Origin: Idiomarina seosinensis
GTDB lineage: Bacteria; Pseudomonadota; Gammaproteobacteria; Enterobacterales; Alteromonadaceae
Assembly (NCBI RefSeq): GCF_003987275.1
Contig: NZ_PIQF01000002.1
Coordinates: 248,001-312,000 of the forward strand
Reading direction: 5' to 3'
DNA: 64,000 bases
The translations under genes were made by a program, and so were the position numbers. The notes beneath the pieces were generated by a model that did no database searches, had not been told where the DNA came from, and was given only the letters and a program-made list of their open reading frames with translations. This document shows positions 22,323 through 31,794 of the stretch, in pieces (the stretch's first letter is position 1; the number at the start of each line of letters is the position of its first letter).

Positions 22323-23656
22323 TAGCGGCTAGGTATTTTTAACTTTTGACCAATGCGCAATACCGAGCTACGCAGGTCATTCTCTCGCTTAATCGCAGAT
22401 ACGGTAGTACCATAACGCTCAGCAATGACCGATAACGAGTCACCAGACTTAACGGTATATTCAGAGTTACTATGCTTTGCCAGGTAGGTATTATCCAGTG
22501 GGTTATTCACAAAATACTGGCGAATTCCTTTGTAAACCGCTCTCGCTAACTTTTGCTGATGAGCATTGCTATTCAGTAAACGCTCTTCTGTTGGGTTTGA
22601 AATAAATCCGGTCTCAACCAATAGCGAAGGCTTGTCGGGCGACTTTAATACAGCAAAGCTGGCCGCCTGAGGTTCTCGCTTATGCATTTTGGTCACTGCC
22701 GACATTTCCCCGATAATATGTCGTGCTGCCGCATAGGCGCCAGCTATCGAGCTATCCATCGACATATCTAACAGGGTTTGTGCCAGAAAAGGTTCATGAC
22801 CGGTATCTTTTATGATGCTTTCGGCGCCACCGAGCAATTCCGATTTGCGTTCCGTGCCTTCCAGCCAGCGACCGACTTCGGAATCAGCCCGACGTTTTGA
22901 TAGCACCCAAACCGACCCTCCGCGAGGCTGCGGTGTACGAAAGGCGTCAGCATGAATCGACACAAAAAAGTCAGCCTTTGCCTGCCAGGCTTTCTGCGGA
23001 CGCTCATTAAGATCCACGTAGTAATCGCCAGAACGTATTAAATAGGCCTGCATACCAGGATCCGCATTAATTAGACTGGCTAACGCCCGGGCAATCTTTA
23101 ACACCACTGTTTTTTCATAAGAGCCGGTCGGGCCTACAGATCCGGGATCCTCCCCGCCATGCCCTGCGTCAATAGCAATTGTTACTTTTCGATCATTCAG
23201 TTCCGAAATAGACTTTGCAGGTCCACTGCGCTCTACTGACTTACCGGGCAAATCAACCACCAACCGGTTCGGATAAGACTCATTCGCGGGCAAAGGGAAA
23301 ATTTGTGGTTCGCTTTTTTCATTAAGCTCAATAACAATACGTGTGCTGCCAGTGCTTTTCGGTGTGCTGGTTCGGATTAGGTCAAGCAGTAAAGAGTCGT
23401 TCCCCAAGTTATCCAGGGCGGTATCTAATCCGGTGTTATTAAAATCGATGACCAATCGCAGCGGATCGCTGCCATACAGCGTAAAGTAGCTATAGTCAGG
23501 CGCTGATTTTAAATCGAAAACGACTCTCGTTTTATCGGGTGACGGCCAGACACGCACACTTTCAATACTGTTGTCAGCCGACGCTGCGACAGGCGCCAAA
23601 GCCAACAGGCTTAACAACGCTAGCTGAAATAATCCTAAAAAAATACTGCGTCTCAT
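22322..23656 (-). CDS. amiB: N-acetylmuramoyl-L-alanine amidase (AmiB/AmiC type) with LysM
   Basis: Periplasmic zinc amidase that cleaves septal peptidoglycan during daughter-cell separation. It has 444 residues: a signal peptide (about 1-27, cleavage after AASA), an AMIN septal-targeting domain (about 30-137) and an Amidase_3 domain with [13 protein letters not shown] (zinc His166), Glu181, SIHADAF (His235) and catalytic Glu348 in LVETGF. A C-terminal LysM domain follows (about 400-443). It overlaps tsaE by four bases and mutL by one, as in the E. coli tsaE-amiB-mutL cluster. Confidence 0.96.
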   Translation of the reverse strand: MRRSIFLGLFQLALLSLLALAPVAASADNSIESVRVWPSPDKTRVVFDLKSAPDYSYFTLYGSDPLRLVIDFNNTGLDTALDNLGNDSLLLDLIRTSTPKSTGSTRIVIELNEKSEPQIFPLPANESYPNRLVVDLPGKSVERSGPAKSISELNDRKVTIAIDAGHGGEDPGSVGPTGSYEKTVVLKIARALASLINADPGMQAYLIRSGDYYVDLNERPQKAWQAKADFFVSIHADAFRTPQPRGGSVWVLSKRRADSEVGRWLEGTERKSELLGGAESIIKDTGHEPFLAQTLLDMSMDSSIAGAYAAARHIIGEMSAVTKMHKREPQAASFAVLKSPDKPSLLVETGFISNPTEERLLNSNAHQQKLARAVYKGIRQYFVNNPLDNTYLAKHSNSEYTVKSGDSLSVIAERYGTTVSAIKRENDLRSSVLRIGQKLKIPSR

Positions 23657-24123
23657 AATTGTGCTAATAATTCTTCCGCTTTCGATGATTGCGCGTGCAA
23701 GTGAATGTCGCGTCCATTATCCAGATAAGCTATCTCGATCTGCAAATCAGCAGCTGGTAACCATCCAGCGCCTTTTTCAGGCCACTCAATAAAATTAAGA
23801 GTATCCTCTGCAAAATAATCTCGGATGCCCATATACTCAAGCTCTTCTGGATCGGCCAGCCGGTATAGATCAAAATGATGTATCCGCCAACCTTTCAATT
23901 CGTAGGGCTCAACTAAGGTATAAGTCGGACTCTTAACGGCGCCCTGATGGCCTAAGGACTGAATGATACCACGACAAAATGCGGTTTTTCCGGCGCCCAG
24001 TTCACCTTTTAGATAAATAACAAATGGCGGCGTTATTAACTCAGCAAAACGTGCTGCAAATGAAAAAGTTGCAGATTCATCGTCCAGCCTAAAAGTCGTC
24101 TCAGAGATTTTAGTCATTGCCAT
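23653..24123 (-). CDS. tsaE: tRNA threonylcarbamoyladenosine biosynthesis ATPase TsaE
   Basis: P-loop ATPase that works with TsaB and TsaD to make t6A37 in ANN-decoding tRNAs. I chose the ATG at 24123 (MAMTKISETTF, 156 residues), which overlaps the nnr stop; the frame continues ten codons upstream and a second ATG lies two codons later. Walker A GELGAGKT and the family block HQGAVKSPTYTLVEPYEL, then FDLYRLADPEELEYMGIRDY, are intact. It sits between nnr and amiB in a translationally coupled run. Confidence 0.95.
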   Translation of the reverse strand: MAMTKISETTFRLDDESATFSFAARFAELITPPFVIYLKGELGAGKTAFCRGIIQSLGHQGAVKSPTYTLVEPYELKGWRIHHFDLYRLADPEELEYMGIRDYFAEDTLNFIEWPEKGAGWLPAADLQIEIAYLDNGRDIHLHAQSSKAEELLAQL

Positions 24124-25654
24124 CGTTACCAAATTCACTCTCATCTTTACCATTCACTAGCTGCCGTAACGGACCTAATAAATCACTTGCCAGTGTTCCT
24201 CGACAACCGTCTTTCGCTGCTATTTCGCCTGCAACTGCGTGCCAATATGTTGCTGCGATTAGCGCTTGTTCAGGAGCAAGTCGCTGCGCCACTAACGCAG
24301 CAATAACGCCGCTTAAGCAATCGCCCATACCGCCACTGGCCATAGCTGGGCTACCTCGCGCTACTATAAAATTACCACGTTCGCTGGCAACTAGACTACC
24401 TGCGCCTTTTAATAACACCTGCCCCTGATACTTTTTACGCAGTTGTTCGACCGCAGCAAACCTATCCTGTTCCACCTCTTTAGTGCTTTTTCCTAATAGC
24501 CTTGCGGCCTCACCAGGATGAGGCGTTAGTATAAACCGCTCTGATGATAAATTTTGTTCCGCTAATAAATTAAGCCCATCAGCATCGATGAGGATAGGTG
24601 TGGAAGTTTTCATTACTGCGTCAAATAATTTTTTAGACCAGTCATCAGTACCAAGACCAGGTCCTAGCACCACGACGCTTGCTCTTTGTAGCAGCGGCTC
24701 TAACTGTTTTGCTGACTCAACCCCATGAACCATGCCTTCGGCTTGAGCTGATGATACCACGCTAGTATTGGTCGGGTGACAGGCAACCGATACTTTACCT
24801 GCACCTGTTCTTAATGCTGCTTGCATTGCCAGCGTGACAGCGCCAGGCATTCCTGGATGTCCACCAACAATTAACACATGACCAAAATCACCTTTTTGAG
24901 AGTTTATCTGACGTTCACCAAGCCAGTGGTGATAGTCAATTCCTCCGGCAAGGAACCATTCCGCCGTTTGCTGTTGCTGGAAGTGTGAACCAACCCCCAG
25001 TTCAGCCAAGCTGATTTTTCCACAATAATGCCGAGCGTCCGATGTATACATACCCCGTTTTTTAGCAATCATCGTGACCGTTCGCTGCGCTTTGATCGCC
25101 GCACCTGTCAGCGTGCCGGTGTCCGCGTTAATACCTGATGGAATGTCCACCGCGATAACCGGCAGGGCCGAATCATTTACAGTTTTCACCCAGTCTGCGA
25201 GCTTACCTTCCAATGGTCGGCTAAGACCAACACCAAATACCGCATCGATAACGGCATCAAAGTTGTCTGGGTTAAAGTCGGTAAAATCCGATTCGTTATT
25301 GTTAGCGTCACGCCATGCCTGCCGAGCATGATGGGCATCATTATTATCAATATCCGTTAGTTCTGCGCCAGCTTTTAAGGCGAATACTGACACTCGATAG
25401 CCGGCCTGCTGCGCAAGCCTTGCGATGACATACCCATCACCACCATTATTCCCTTCGCCGCAAAATAGTGCCAGCCTTGCATGCTCAGGCAGCTCACGCT
25501 GTATTTGCAAAAACACAGCTTTACCAGCAGCTGCCATTAATTGCCGCATACTTACACCCGCTTGCTCAGCGGCCTGTTTTTCGCCGTTCTGAACCTGTTC
25601 TGCGCGATAAAGACTTTGTGATAAACTATCGTTATAGTTCGTCGTATTCGACAC
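24110..25654 (-). CDS. nnr: Bifunctional NAD(P)H-hydrate repair enzyme (epimerase/dehydratase)
   Basis: Repairs damaged nicotinamide cofactors. The N-terminal YjeF_N part (about 1-220, with CGEGNNGGDGYVIARLA) epimerises NAD(P)HX. The C-terminal ribokinase-like part (about 235-500, with GPGLGTDDW, DADGLNLL, TPHPGEAARL and SGGMGDCLSG) is the ADP-dependent dehydratase. It has 514 residues. The GTG start is well supported by AAGGAGG seven bases upstream. It diverges from queG with only 31 bp between starts, and its 3' end overlaps tsaE. Confidence 0.97.
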   Translation of the reverse strand: MSNTTNYNDSLSQSLYRAEQVQNGEKQAAEQAGVSMRQLMAAAGKAVFLQIQRELPEHARLALFCGEGNNGGDGYVIARLAQQAGYRVSVFALKAGAELTDIDNNDAHHARQAWRDANNNESDFTDFNPDNFDAVIDAVFGVGLSRPLEGKLADWVKTVNDSALPVIAVDIPSGINADTGTLTGAAIKAQRTVTMIAKKRGMYTSDARHYCGKISLAELGVGSHFQQQQTAEWFLAGGIDYHHWLGERQINSQKGDFGHVLIVGGHPGMPGAVTLAMQAALRTGAGKVSVACHPTNTSVVSSAQAEGMVHGVESAKQLEPLLQRASVVVLGPGLGTDDWSKKLFDAVMKTSTPILIDADGLNLLAEQNLSSERFILTPHPGEAARLLGKSTKEVEQDRFAAVEQLRKKYQGQVLLKGAGSLVASERGNFIVARGSPAMASGGMGDCLSGVIAALVAQRLAPEQALIAATYWHAVAGEIAAKDGCRGTLASDLLGPLRQLVNGKDESEFGNDGND

Positions 25655-25685
25655 CTTAACGCCTCCTTAAGATGAGTTCTTTTCC

Positions 25686-26837
25686 ATGTCCGACCAACGA
25701 TTTACGCCTAGTTTATCAGAACATCAGCTACAAGCTTTAGCAGACGATATTAAACGCTGGGGAGCAGAACTTGGCTTTCAAAAAGTCGGTATTACCGATC
25801 TTGATCTTAGCCAACATGAGGCTACCTTACAGCAGTGGCTGGATAAAGGCTATCACGGCGAAATGTCCTTTATGGAGCGCCATGGGATGCTGCGGGCGCG
25901 ACCAGCGGAGCTACATCCCGGTTCGGTTCGGGCAATTTCGGTAAGGATGAACTATCTGCCTGTCGAAGCCGGCTTCGCAAAAACTCTGAACGATTCAAAA
26001 CTGGGCTTTATTTCACGTTACGCGCTTGGCCGTGATTATCATAAGTTAATGCGAAAACGGCTAAAGCAGTTGGGCGACAAAATAAAAGCAGCTTTTGAGG
26101 ATACTGACTTTAGGCCCTTTGTTGATTCTGCACCAATCATGGAAAGACCACTCGCCGAAAAGGCAGGGCTTGGCTGGACAGGAAAGCATACGTTGATACT
26201 GGATCGGGACGGAGGCTCGTGGTTTTTTCTTGGGGAACTGCTAATTAATCTGCCACTGCCGGTTGACCAGCCAGTCACCGAAGGTTGCGGTAGTTGCACC
26301 GCCTGCATGACAATTTGCCCGACCAATGCCATTGTTGGCCCTTACGAACTTGATGCCAGGCGCTGTATTTCTTATCTCACTATCGAATTGAAGGGTTCCA
26401 TTCCGGAAGAGTTGCGTCCATTAATGGGTAACCGAATTTATGGCTGCGATGACTGCCAGCTTATTTGCCCCTGGAACCGTTATGCGCAGTTAACCGAAGA
26501 AGCCGATTTTAATCCCCGTCAGTACTTACATAGCCCACAACTAATAGAACTGTGGCAGTGGAGTGAAGAGCAATTTATGCAACGCCTGGAAGGTTCACCG
26601 ATTCGCCGTATCGGCTTTGATTGTTGGTTAAGAAACTTAGCAGTCGCGCTTGGTAATGCAGAGCCGGATGCAGAAATCATCACCGCTCTGGAGCAGCGCA
26701 GCGGACAGGTTAATGCCATGGTCCAGGAGCATATTGACTGGGCTCTAGACCGTCAGCGCCAAGGCACGGCGACTGTTACCAAACAACTAAAACGATTGGT
26801 TAGGGCAGTTGAAAAAGGGCTTCCGAGAGACGCTTAA
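25686..26837 (+). CDS. queG: Epoxyqueuosine reductase QueG
   Basis: Cobalamin- and iron-sulfur-dependent enzyme for the last step of queuosine formation in tRNAs with GUN anticodons (Tyr, His, Asn, Asp). It has 383 residues. The N-terminal cobalamin-binding part has WLDKGYHGEMSFMERH and DSAPIMERPLAEKAGLGWTG. Two 4Fe-4S cluster motifs follow (GCGSCTACMTICP, and RCISYLT with CDDCQLICPWN) and then a C-terminal HEAT-like helical region. No strong Shine-Dalgarno precedes the ATG. Confidence 0.97.
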   Translation: MSDQRFTPSLSEHQLQALADDIKRWGAELGFQKVGITDLDLSQHEATLQQWLDKGYHGEMSFMERHGMLRARPAELHPGSVRAISVRMNYLPVEAGFAKTLNDSKLGFISRYALGRDYHKLMRKRLKQLGDKIKAAFEDTDFRPFVDSAPIMERPLAEKAGLGWTGKHTLILDRDGGSWFFLGELLINLPLPVDQPVTEGCGSCTACMTICPTNAIVGPYELDARRCISYLTIELKGSIPEELRPLMGNRIYGCDDCQLICPWNRYAQLTEEADFNPRQYLHSPQLIELWQWSEEQFMQRLEGSPIRRIGFDCWLRNLAVALGNAEPDAEIITALEQRSGQVNAMVQEHIDWALDRQRQGTATVTKQLKRLVRAVEKGLPRDA

Positions 26838-26846
26838 AGCTGCTAA

Positions 26847-27050
26847 CTATTCGGGCTTAAACACCCCGATAACTTGGTCAAACTCCCGCTCACTACCACC
26901 ACCCTGTTGTTTGGGTTCGCTAAACCGATGCTTACAGGAAACACATTCAACCTGCTCAATATCGTTCTCGATAAACAGCATTAAAGTATCCATTGCTTCA
27001 CATTTAGGGCATACGGCTCCCGCAATAAAACGTTTTTTCTGTCTGGTCAA
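26847..27050 (-). CDS. yheV: YheV-family putative zinc ribbon protein
   Basis: A 67-residue protein with one zinc-ribbon pattern: CPKC (residues 14-17) and CVSC (36-39). The family start RKKRFIAGAVCPKC is near-identical to E. coli YheV and the end (DQVIGVFKPE) is conserved. The biochemical function is unknown to me. It converges on queG with a 9-bp gap and diverges from yheS, its usual neighbourhood. Confidence 0.9.
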   Translation of the reverse strand: MTRQKKRFIAGAVCPKCEAMDTLMLFIENDIEQVECVSCKHRFSEPKQQGGGSEREFDQVIGVFKPE

Positions 27051-27158
27051 AATGACTCCTGTGCCCTATGGCAGCTTGAATGATAGAATGCATTCTATTC
27101 TACCGTATCTACGGTTAACGATAAACTCAATCAGTCAGGCACGGAAGTTACACAGCAT

Positions 27159-29075
27159 ATGATCACAGCAAATAATCTGACATTAATGCGCGGCGGCGAT
27201 GTCCTCTTTGAGAGCAGCGAGCTACAAATCTTTCCACAGCACAGAGTTGGACTGGTTGGGAAAAATGGTTGCGGCAAGTCATCATTATTTGCACTGATGC
27301 GGGGCCAACTGCAGGCAGATACGGGTAATCTGCAAGTCCCTTCAAAATGGCGTATTGCCAGTGTTGCTCAAGACACGCCCGCGCTCGATCAGACAGCTTT
27401 GGATTATGTCATTGACGGCGACCAACCGTTCCGCCAGCTGCAGCGAAAACTGAGTGAAGCAGAAAAAAATGGTGATGGTCACCTGATTGCAGAGCTGCAT
27501 GATCAGTTGGGAGCGATAGGCGCTTACGATATCGAGCCACGCGCCAGTTCGATGTTAGCCGGACTCGGCTTTACTCAGACTCAACTTAAAAACCCAGTTA
27601 AATCCTTCTCCGGCGGTTGGCGTATGCGCCTTAATTTAGCCCAGGCATTAATGGCAAGAGCAGACTTGCTGTTACTTGATGAACCGACCAACCACCTGGA
27701 TGTTGATGCTATTTTTTGGTTAGAGGATTACCTTAAGCGCTTTCCTGGAACACTGATTCTAATTTCTCACGATCGAGACTTTCTGGACGAAGTTTGCACC
27801 GATATAGTTCATATTGAGCACCAACGCCTTAATTCTTACCGCGGCAATTACTCACAGTTTGAGGCGCAACGAGCCGAGCAAATAGCCCAGCAGCAAAGCC
27901 AATATGAGAAGGCACAAGCAATGCGCCAACATTTGCAAGCTTACGTTGACCGGTTTCGATATAAGGCGAGCAAAGCGAAACAGGCACAAAGCCGTTTAAA
28001 AGCTATCGAAAAACTACCTTTGCAAGCACCGTTACGGGCTCAGTCAGATATCGACTTTCGCTTTTTTGAACCACAACAATTACCGAACCCATTAATGAGT
28101 CTGCGCGATGCTAAAGCTGGCTACGGAGACACCATTATTCTCGATGCAATAAAGTTAAATTTAGTACCAGGTACCCGTATGGGCCTGTTGGGTCGCAACG
28201 GTGCCGGTAAATCAACTCTCATTAAATTATTGTCTGGAGATCTGACTCCGCTCGCTGGTGAGCGTAATGTGAGTAACGGTTTAAAAATCGGTTACTTCGC
28301 TCAGCATCAGCTGGAAACTCTGGATTTGGCTGCTTCGCCCTTGCTTCATTTGCAACGCATGGACGCAACGGCCTCCGAGCAGTCATTGAGAGACTTTCTG
28401 GGAGGCTTCGGCTTTTCCGGGGACTTTGCGACTCGGGCTGTTGAGCCAATGTCCGGCGGCGAAAAAGCGCGCCTGGCGCTGGCACTGATTATTTACCAAA
28501 GGCCCAATTTGCTACTGCTTGATGAACCTACCAACCACCTTGATCTGAGTTTGCGAGATACGCTAGTGACAGCTCTGCAAGACTATCAAGGCGCACTGAT
28601 TGTCGTTTCTCATGACCGGCACTTGTTAAGAACCACCGTCGATGAGTTTTACCTGGTTGCCGACAAGCAGGTTCAGCCTTTTAACGGCGACCTTGATGAC
28701 TATCATCAATGGCTGCAGCAACAAGCCGCTGCAGACACTAAAACAGAACGCAAGAGTTCTATTACTGGCAAAAATGATCGGAAGCAGCAAAAACGAGTTG
28801 AAGCTGAGCTTAGAAAAGCCTTAGCGCCGTTAAAAAACAAGGTTAAAAAATACGAAGATCAAATTACCCGGCTGGAGCAACAGTTAACGGAGATTGAGCT
28901 GCAGCTGGAGGACGCATCACTGTATGAAGAACAGAACAAAGGCCAATTGGATACTATACTTGCTCGCCAGGCAAAGCTCAGCAACGAGCTGCAAGATCTC
29001 GAACAAAGCTGGATGGAAGCAGAGCACAACCTAACTGAGAAACAACAAGCCATTGAACAACAAGGCTCTGCTTAA
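27159..29075 (+). CDS. yheS: ABC-F family ribosome-associated ATPase YheS
   Basis: Soluble twin-ATPase protein with no membrane domain; ABC-F members act at the ribosomal E site. It has 638 residues. First ABC domain: Walker A GKNGCGKSS (about 34-42) and signature SFSGGWRMRLNLAQAL. A charged linker (about 240-290) is rich in Gln/Arg/Lys. Second ABC domain: GRNGAGKST (about 345) and MSGGEKARLALAL. The C-terminal coiled coil (about 535-638) begins after the Lys-rich KKVKKYEDQ region. It overlaps yheT by one base. Confidence 0.95.
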   Translation: MITANNLTLMRGGDVLFESSELQIFPQHRVGLVGKNGCGKSSLFALMRGQLQADTGNLQVPSKWRIASVAQDTPALDQTALDYVIDGDQPFRQLQRKLSEAEKNGDGHLIAELHDQLGAIGAYDIEPRASSMLAGLGFTQTQLKNPVKSFSGGWRMRLNLAQALMARADLLLLDEPTNHLDVDAIFWLEDYLKRFPGTLILISHDRDFLDEVCTDIVHIEHQRLNSYRGNYSQFEAQRAEQIAQQQSQYEKAQAMRQHLQAYVDRFRYKASKAKQAQSRLKAIEKLPLQAPLRAQSDIDFRFFEPQQLPNPLMSLRDAKAGYGDTIILDAIKLNLVPGTRMGLLGRNGAGKSTLIKLLSGDLTPLAGERNVSNGLKIGYFAQHQLETLDLAASPLLHLQRMDATASEQSLRDFLGGFGFSGDFATRAVEPMSGGEKARLALALIIYQRPNLLLLDEPTNHLDLSLRDTLVTALQDYQGALIVVSHDRHLLRTTVDEFYLVADKQVQPFNGDLDDYHQWLQQQAAADTKTERKSSITGKNDRKQQKRVEAELRKALAPLKNKVKKYEDQITRLEQQLTEIELQLEDASLYEEQNKGQLDTILARQAKLSNELQDLEQSWMEAEHNLTEKQQAIEQQGSA

Positions 29076-30061
29076 TGCATCAATTAGCTCGGTTTTCACC
29101 CCCTAAAGGGTTTAAGAATCCCCACTTGCAGACACTCTTACCGCGCGTGCTATTTCGCCAGCGTCCATGGTCAGGAGACTGGCAGACATTTGAACTCAGC
29201 GATGGCGATTTTGTCGAGCTGTGTTGGTATCAAAAGCCTGACAATAACTCGACTCGACAACCTATATTGTTATTATTCCACGGTTTGGAAGGCTCAGTCG
29301 AGTCGCCTTACATTTGGCAGACAATGCAACTCGCCGCTAAACAGGGGTGGCTAACTCTTGTGATGCATTTCCGCGGCTGTGGTCAACAGCCAATTAATCG
29401 GCTGCCAAGAGCTTATCATTCCGGAGATACCGGCGATGCCAGCGAAGTCATTCAATACCTTGCCTGCAATTATTCTGATAGTCCGCTACTCGTCGCTGGT
29501 TTTAGTCTGGGTGGTAATATGCTTTCCCAGCTACTCACAACGCATTCTGCAACCGCTGTTAAAGCCGCCACTATTTGCTGCGCTCCATTCAATTTGCATG
29601 CCTGTTCAGAACGCATCGACAATGGCTTTTCGAGGTTTTACAGACGTTATTTGTTAACGCCGTTAAAACAGAAAGTCACCAAAAAAATTTCGCTGGGTAT
29701 AATCCCTCAGCGTCATCCGATCGCTAACCTTGATATCAAGTCGATGACCAGTTTTTTTCAATTTGACGATCAGGTTACTGCGCCTCTGCATGGCTTTTCT
29801 AATGTCGATGATTATTACCAAAAAGCCAGCGGCAAACAATTTTTACCCGAGATAAAAACACCAACACTTATCATTCATGCGAGCGACGATCCTTTTATGA
29901 GCGAAGCTGTCATTCCCTCGAGCAAAGAGCTGCCAGCAAGCGTGCGTTATGAGTTAAGTGCTCGTGGTGGCCATATCGGCTTTATCGAACGACATAAAGG
30001 CCAGTGGCAGAGCTGGCTACCGCCTCGTTTAATTCAGTTTTTTAAGGAGCAATTACAATGA
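29075..30061 (+). CDS. yheT: YheT-type alpha/beta hydrolase
   Basis: A 328-residue hydrolase of the YheT/ABHD1-3 group. The N-terminal FSPPKGFKNPHLQTLLPRV is the family signature. The nucleophile elbow GFSLGGNM is near residue 148, an acid candidate lies in HASDDPF (about 268) and the histidine in GGHIGF (about 297). The substrate is unknown, probably a lipid or ester. It overlaps both yheS and yheU, a coupled three-gene operon as in E. coli. Confidence 0.93.
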   Translation: MHQLARFSPPKGFKNPHLQTLLPRVLFRQRPWSGDWQTFELSDGDFVELCWYQKPDNNSTRQPILLLFHGLEGSVESPYIWQTMQLAAKQGWLTLVMHFRGCGQQPINRLPRAYHSGDTGDASEVIQYLACNYSDSPLLVAGFSLGGNMLSQLLTTHSATAVKAATICCAPFNLHACSERIDNGFSRFYRRYLLTPLKQKVTKKISLGIIPQRHPIANLDIKSMTSFFQFDDQVTAPLHGFSNVDDYYQKASGKQFLPEIKTPTLIIHASDDPFMSEAVIPSSKELPASVRYELSARGGHIGFIERHKGQWQSWLPPRLIQFFKEQLQ

Positions 30062-30300
30062 GAGTGCCTTGGGACGCATTAGATGACGAAACTTTAACCA
30101 ACCTGCTGGAATCGGTCGTCTTACGCGAGGGGACTGATTACGGTGCTCAGGAAATGAGTTTTTCCGGAAAAGTTGAGCAACTGCGACAGCGATTAAAATC
30201 AGGTGAAGCCGTTATTGTTTACTCGGAGCTGCACGAAACTATCGACATTGTGGCCCCCGGACAAATAATGGCTAACGAAAACGAGGCGGACGAGCAATAA
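30058..30300 (+). CDS. yheU: YheU family protein (UPF0270)
   Basis: An 80-residue conserved protein of unknown function. MRVPWDALDDETLTNLLESV and VLREGTDYG match the family closely, as does EAVIVYSELHETIDIV. It overlaps yheT by four bases (ATGA). Its last 29 bases overlap the 3' end of cysQ on the opposite strand. Confidence 0.93.
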   Translation: MRVPWDALDDETLTNLLESVVLREGTDYGAQEMSFSGKVEQLRQRLKSGEAVIVYSELHETIDIVAPGQIMANENEADEQ

Positions 30301-31084
30301 ATATTTTTTGCCAGTCGACACGCTGGTCACCGAGTACTAAAAAGTTAGGGTTCAACAAGCTGACCGTCTGGTTATAAGTAATAGGCTCAAAGTTTTCGTT
30401 AAGCAAACAGCCTCCCGCCTCAACGACTATAACCTGAGCGGCAGCAGTATCCCACTCACCCGTTGGCCCAAGCCGCAAAAAACAATCGGCTTTACCTTCA
30501 GCAATAAAGCACGCTTTCAACGAGCAACTACCAGCGGGCAATGGTTGTAACTCGCGCTTGGTCTGGATTCGGTTTAATACCGGCCCGCGCGACTGACGAC
30601 GGCTAATAGCGATAATTATTGGATCCGATTGTGGATCATCTAACCGTCTTACGGATATCGAACGGGTGCCCGTTACTGTGGTTTTAAAAGCCCCCTGCCC
30701 GCTCTCCGCGAAGTACAAACTATCTCCAGCGGGCCAGTAGATGACCCCTATTCGTGGCTGGTTCGACTCGATGAGCGCAATATTAACCGCGAAGTCGCCC
30801 GAGCGCGAAATGAATTCCTGAGTGCCATCAATAGGGTCAATTAAAAAATAACGTTGCCATTGCCGCCGCTCATTGTAGCTTTCGTGCTCACTTTCCTCGG
30901 AGATGACTGGAATATCGGGGAAGACTTCTCGCAGTCGCTCAACAATCAACTCACTCGCCGCCAGGTCAGCGCTGGTTACTGGCGATTCATCTGGCTTTTC
31001 ATAAGTCGCAAAGTCGCCCCGCTCGTACGCTTGCATAATACGCACGCCGGCTTCTCGTGCAATCTGGCTTATTGCCTCCAACAT
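30272..31084 (-). CDS. cysQ: 3'(2'),5'-bisphosphate nucleotidase CysQ
   Basis: Hydrolyses PAP, the by-product of sulfate assimilation and acyl-carrier-protein synthesis. It has 270 residues of the inositol-monophosphatase fold, with metal ligands in ISEESE (about 62-67) and LIDPIDGTQEF (about 82-92), and the distal EWDTAAAQVIVVEAGG (about 205-220). The 3' end overlaps yheU. It lies 4 bp downstream of nudE, the same pairing as in many gammaproteobacteria. Confidence 0.96.
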   Translation of the reverse strand: MLEAISQIAREAGVRIMQAYERGDFATYEKPDESPVTSADLAASELIVERLREVFPDIPVISEESEHESYNERRQWQRYFLIDPIDGTQEFISRSGDFAVNIALIESNQPRIGVIYWPAGDSLYFAESGQGAFKTTVTGTRSISVRRLDDPQSDPIIIAISRRQSRGPVLNRIQTKRELQPLPAGSCSLKACFIAEGKADCFLRLGPTGEWDTAAAQVIVVEAGGCLLNENFEPITYNQTVSLLNPNFLVLGDQRVDWQKIFIARPPRFR

Positions 31085-31088
31085 TTGC

Positions 31089-31637
31089 TTATAGACCTTT
31101 ATTGCGAAGCATCATTAACAACGCAGTTAAACTTCTTGCTTCAGTAAAATCAGGCTGCGCCAACAATTGATCAATATCCGCAAGTTTCCAGTGAACCTTT
31201 TCTAGTGGCTCGGGTTCATCGCCCGGTAATTGCTCTGGATACAAATTGTTAGCCACAAATAATGTCATCTTAGCCTGAAAAAACTGTGGCGCCATAGTCA
31301 CCTCAGTTAAGCGCTCTAGTGACTCGCAACCAAAGCCGATTTCCTCTTTTAACTCACGCTGCGCAGCCTCTTCCGGCGACTCACCGGGATCAATCAGGCC
31401 TTTTGGAAAGCCCAACTGATATTCGTGCATTCCGGCAGCGTACTCACGAATTAAAATCATAGTTTCGTCATCAATAAAAGGAACGACCATAACCGCACCA
31501 CGACCACTACCCTGCATCCGCTCAAACTGTCTTTGTTCACCGTTGCTAAAGCGTAAATCAACCGCCTCAATTTTTAACAACCGACTTTGGGCAACTAATT
31601 TGCGAGATAATATTTTGGGGACTTGTCGTGATGCCAT
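31089..31637 (-). CDS. nudE: ADP-compounds hydrolase NudE
   Basis: Nudix hydrolase active on ADP-ribose, Ap3A and NADH in E. coli. It has 182 residues. A canonical Nudix box, G-x5-E-x7-RELKEEIGF, begins at GLIDPGESPEEAAQ. The upstream EYAAGMHEYQLGFPKG and downstream MAPQFFQAKMTLFVA are NudE-like. It is upstream of cysQ and divergent from sthA across 157 bp. Confidence 0.94.
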   Translation of the reverse strand: MASRQVPKILSRKLVAQSRLLKIEAVDLRFSNGEQRQFERMQGSGRGAVMVVPFIDDETMILIREYAAGMHEYQLGFPKGLIDPGESPEEAAQRELKEEIGFGCESLERLTEVTMAPQFFQAKMTLFVANNLYPEQLPGDEPEPLEKVHWKLADIDQLLAQPDFTEARSLTALLMMLRNKGL

Positions 31638-31794
31638 AACCTTTTACTGCTCCACAGCCAATACTATGATCTACTATAACGACTCTGATGACAGAAACCA
31701 GTCACAATTAAGCGAACGGATCAGCCGACATGACGATAACACACCAGAGTGATAATATGTTCGTCAGAATACGCAACTGAAGCCGGGAGAATAC

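Noticed and set aside
30403..30410. AAACAGCC linker match in cysQ
   Set aside because: A single 8-bp match in coding sequence without flanking palindromes is expected by chance.
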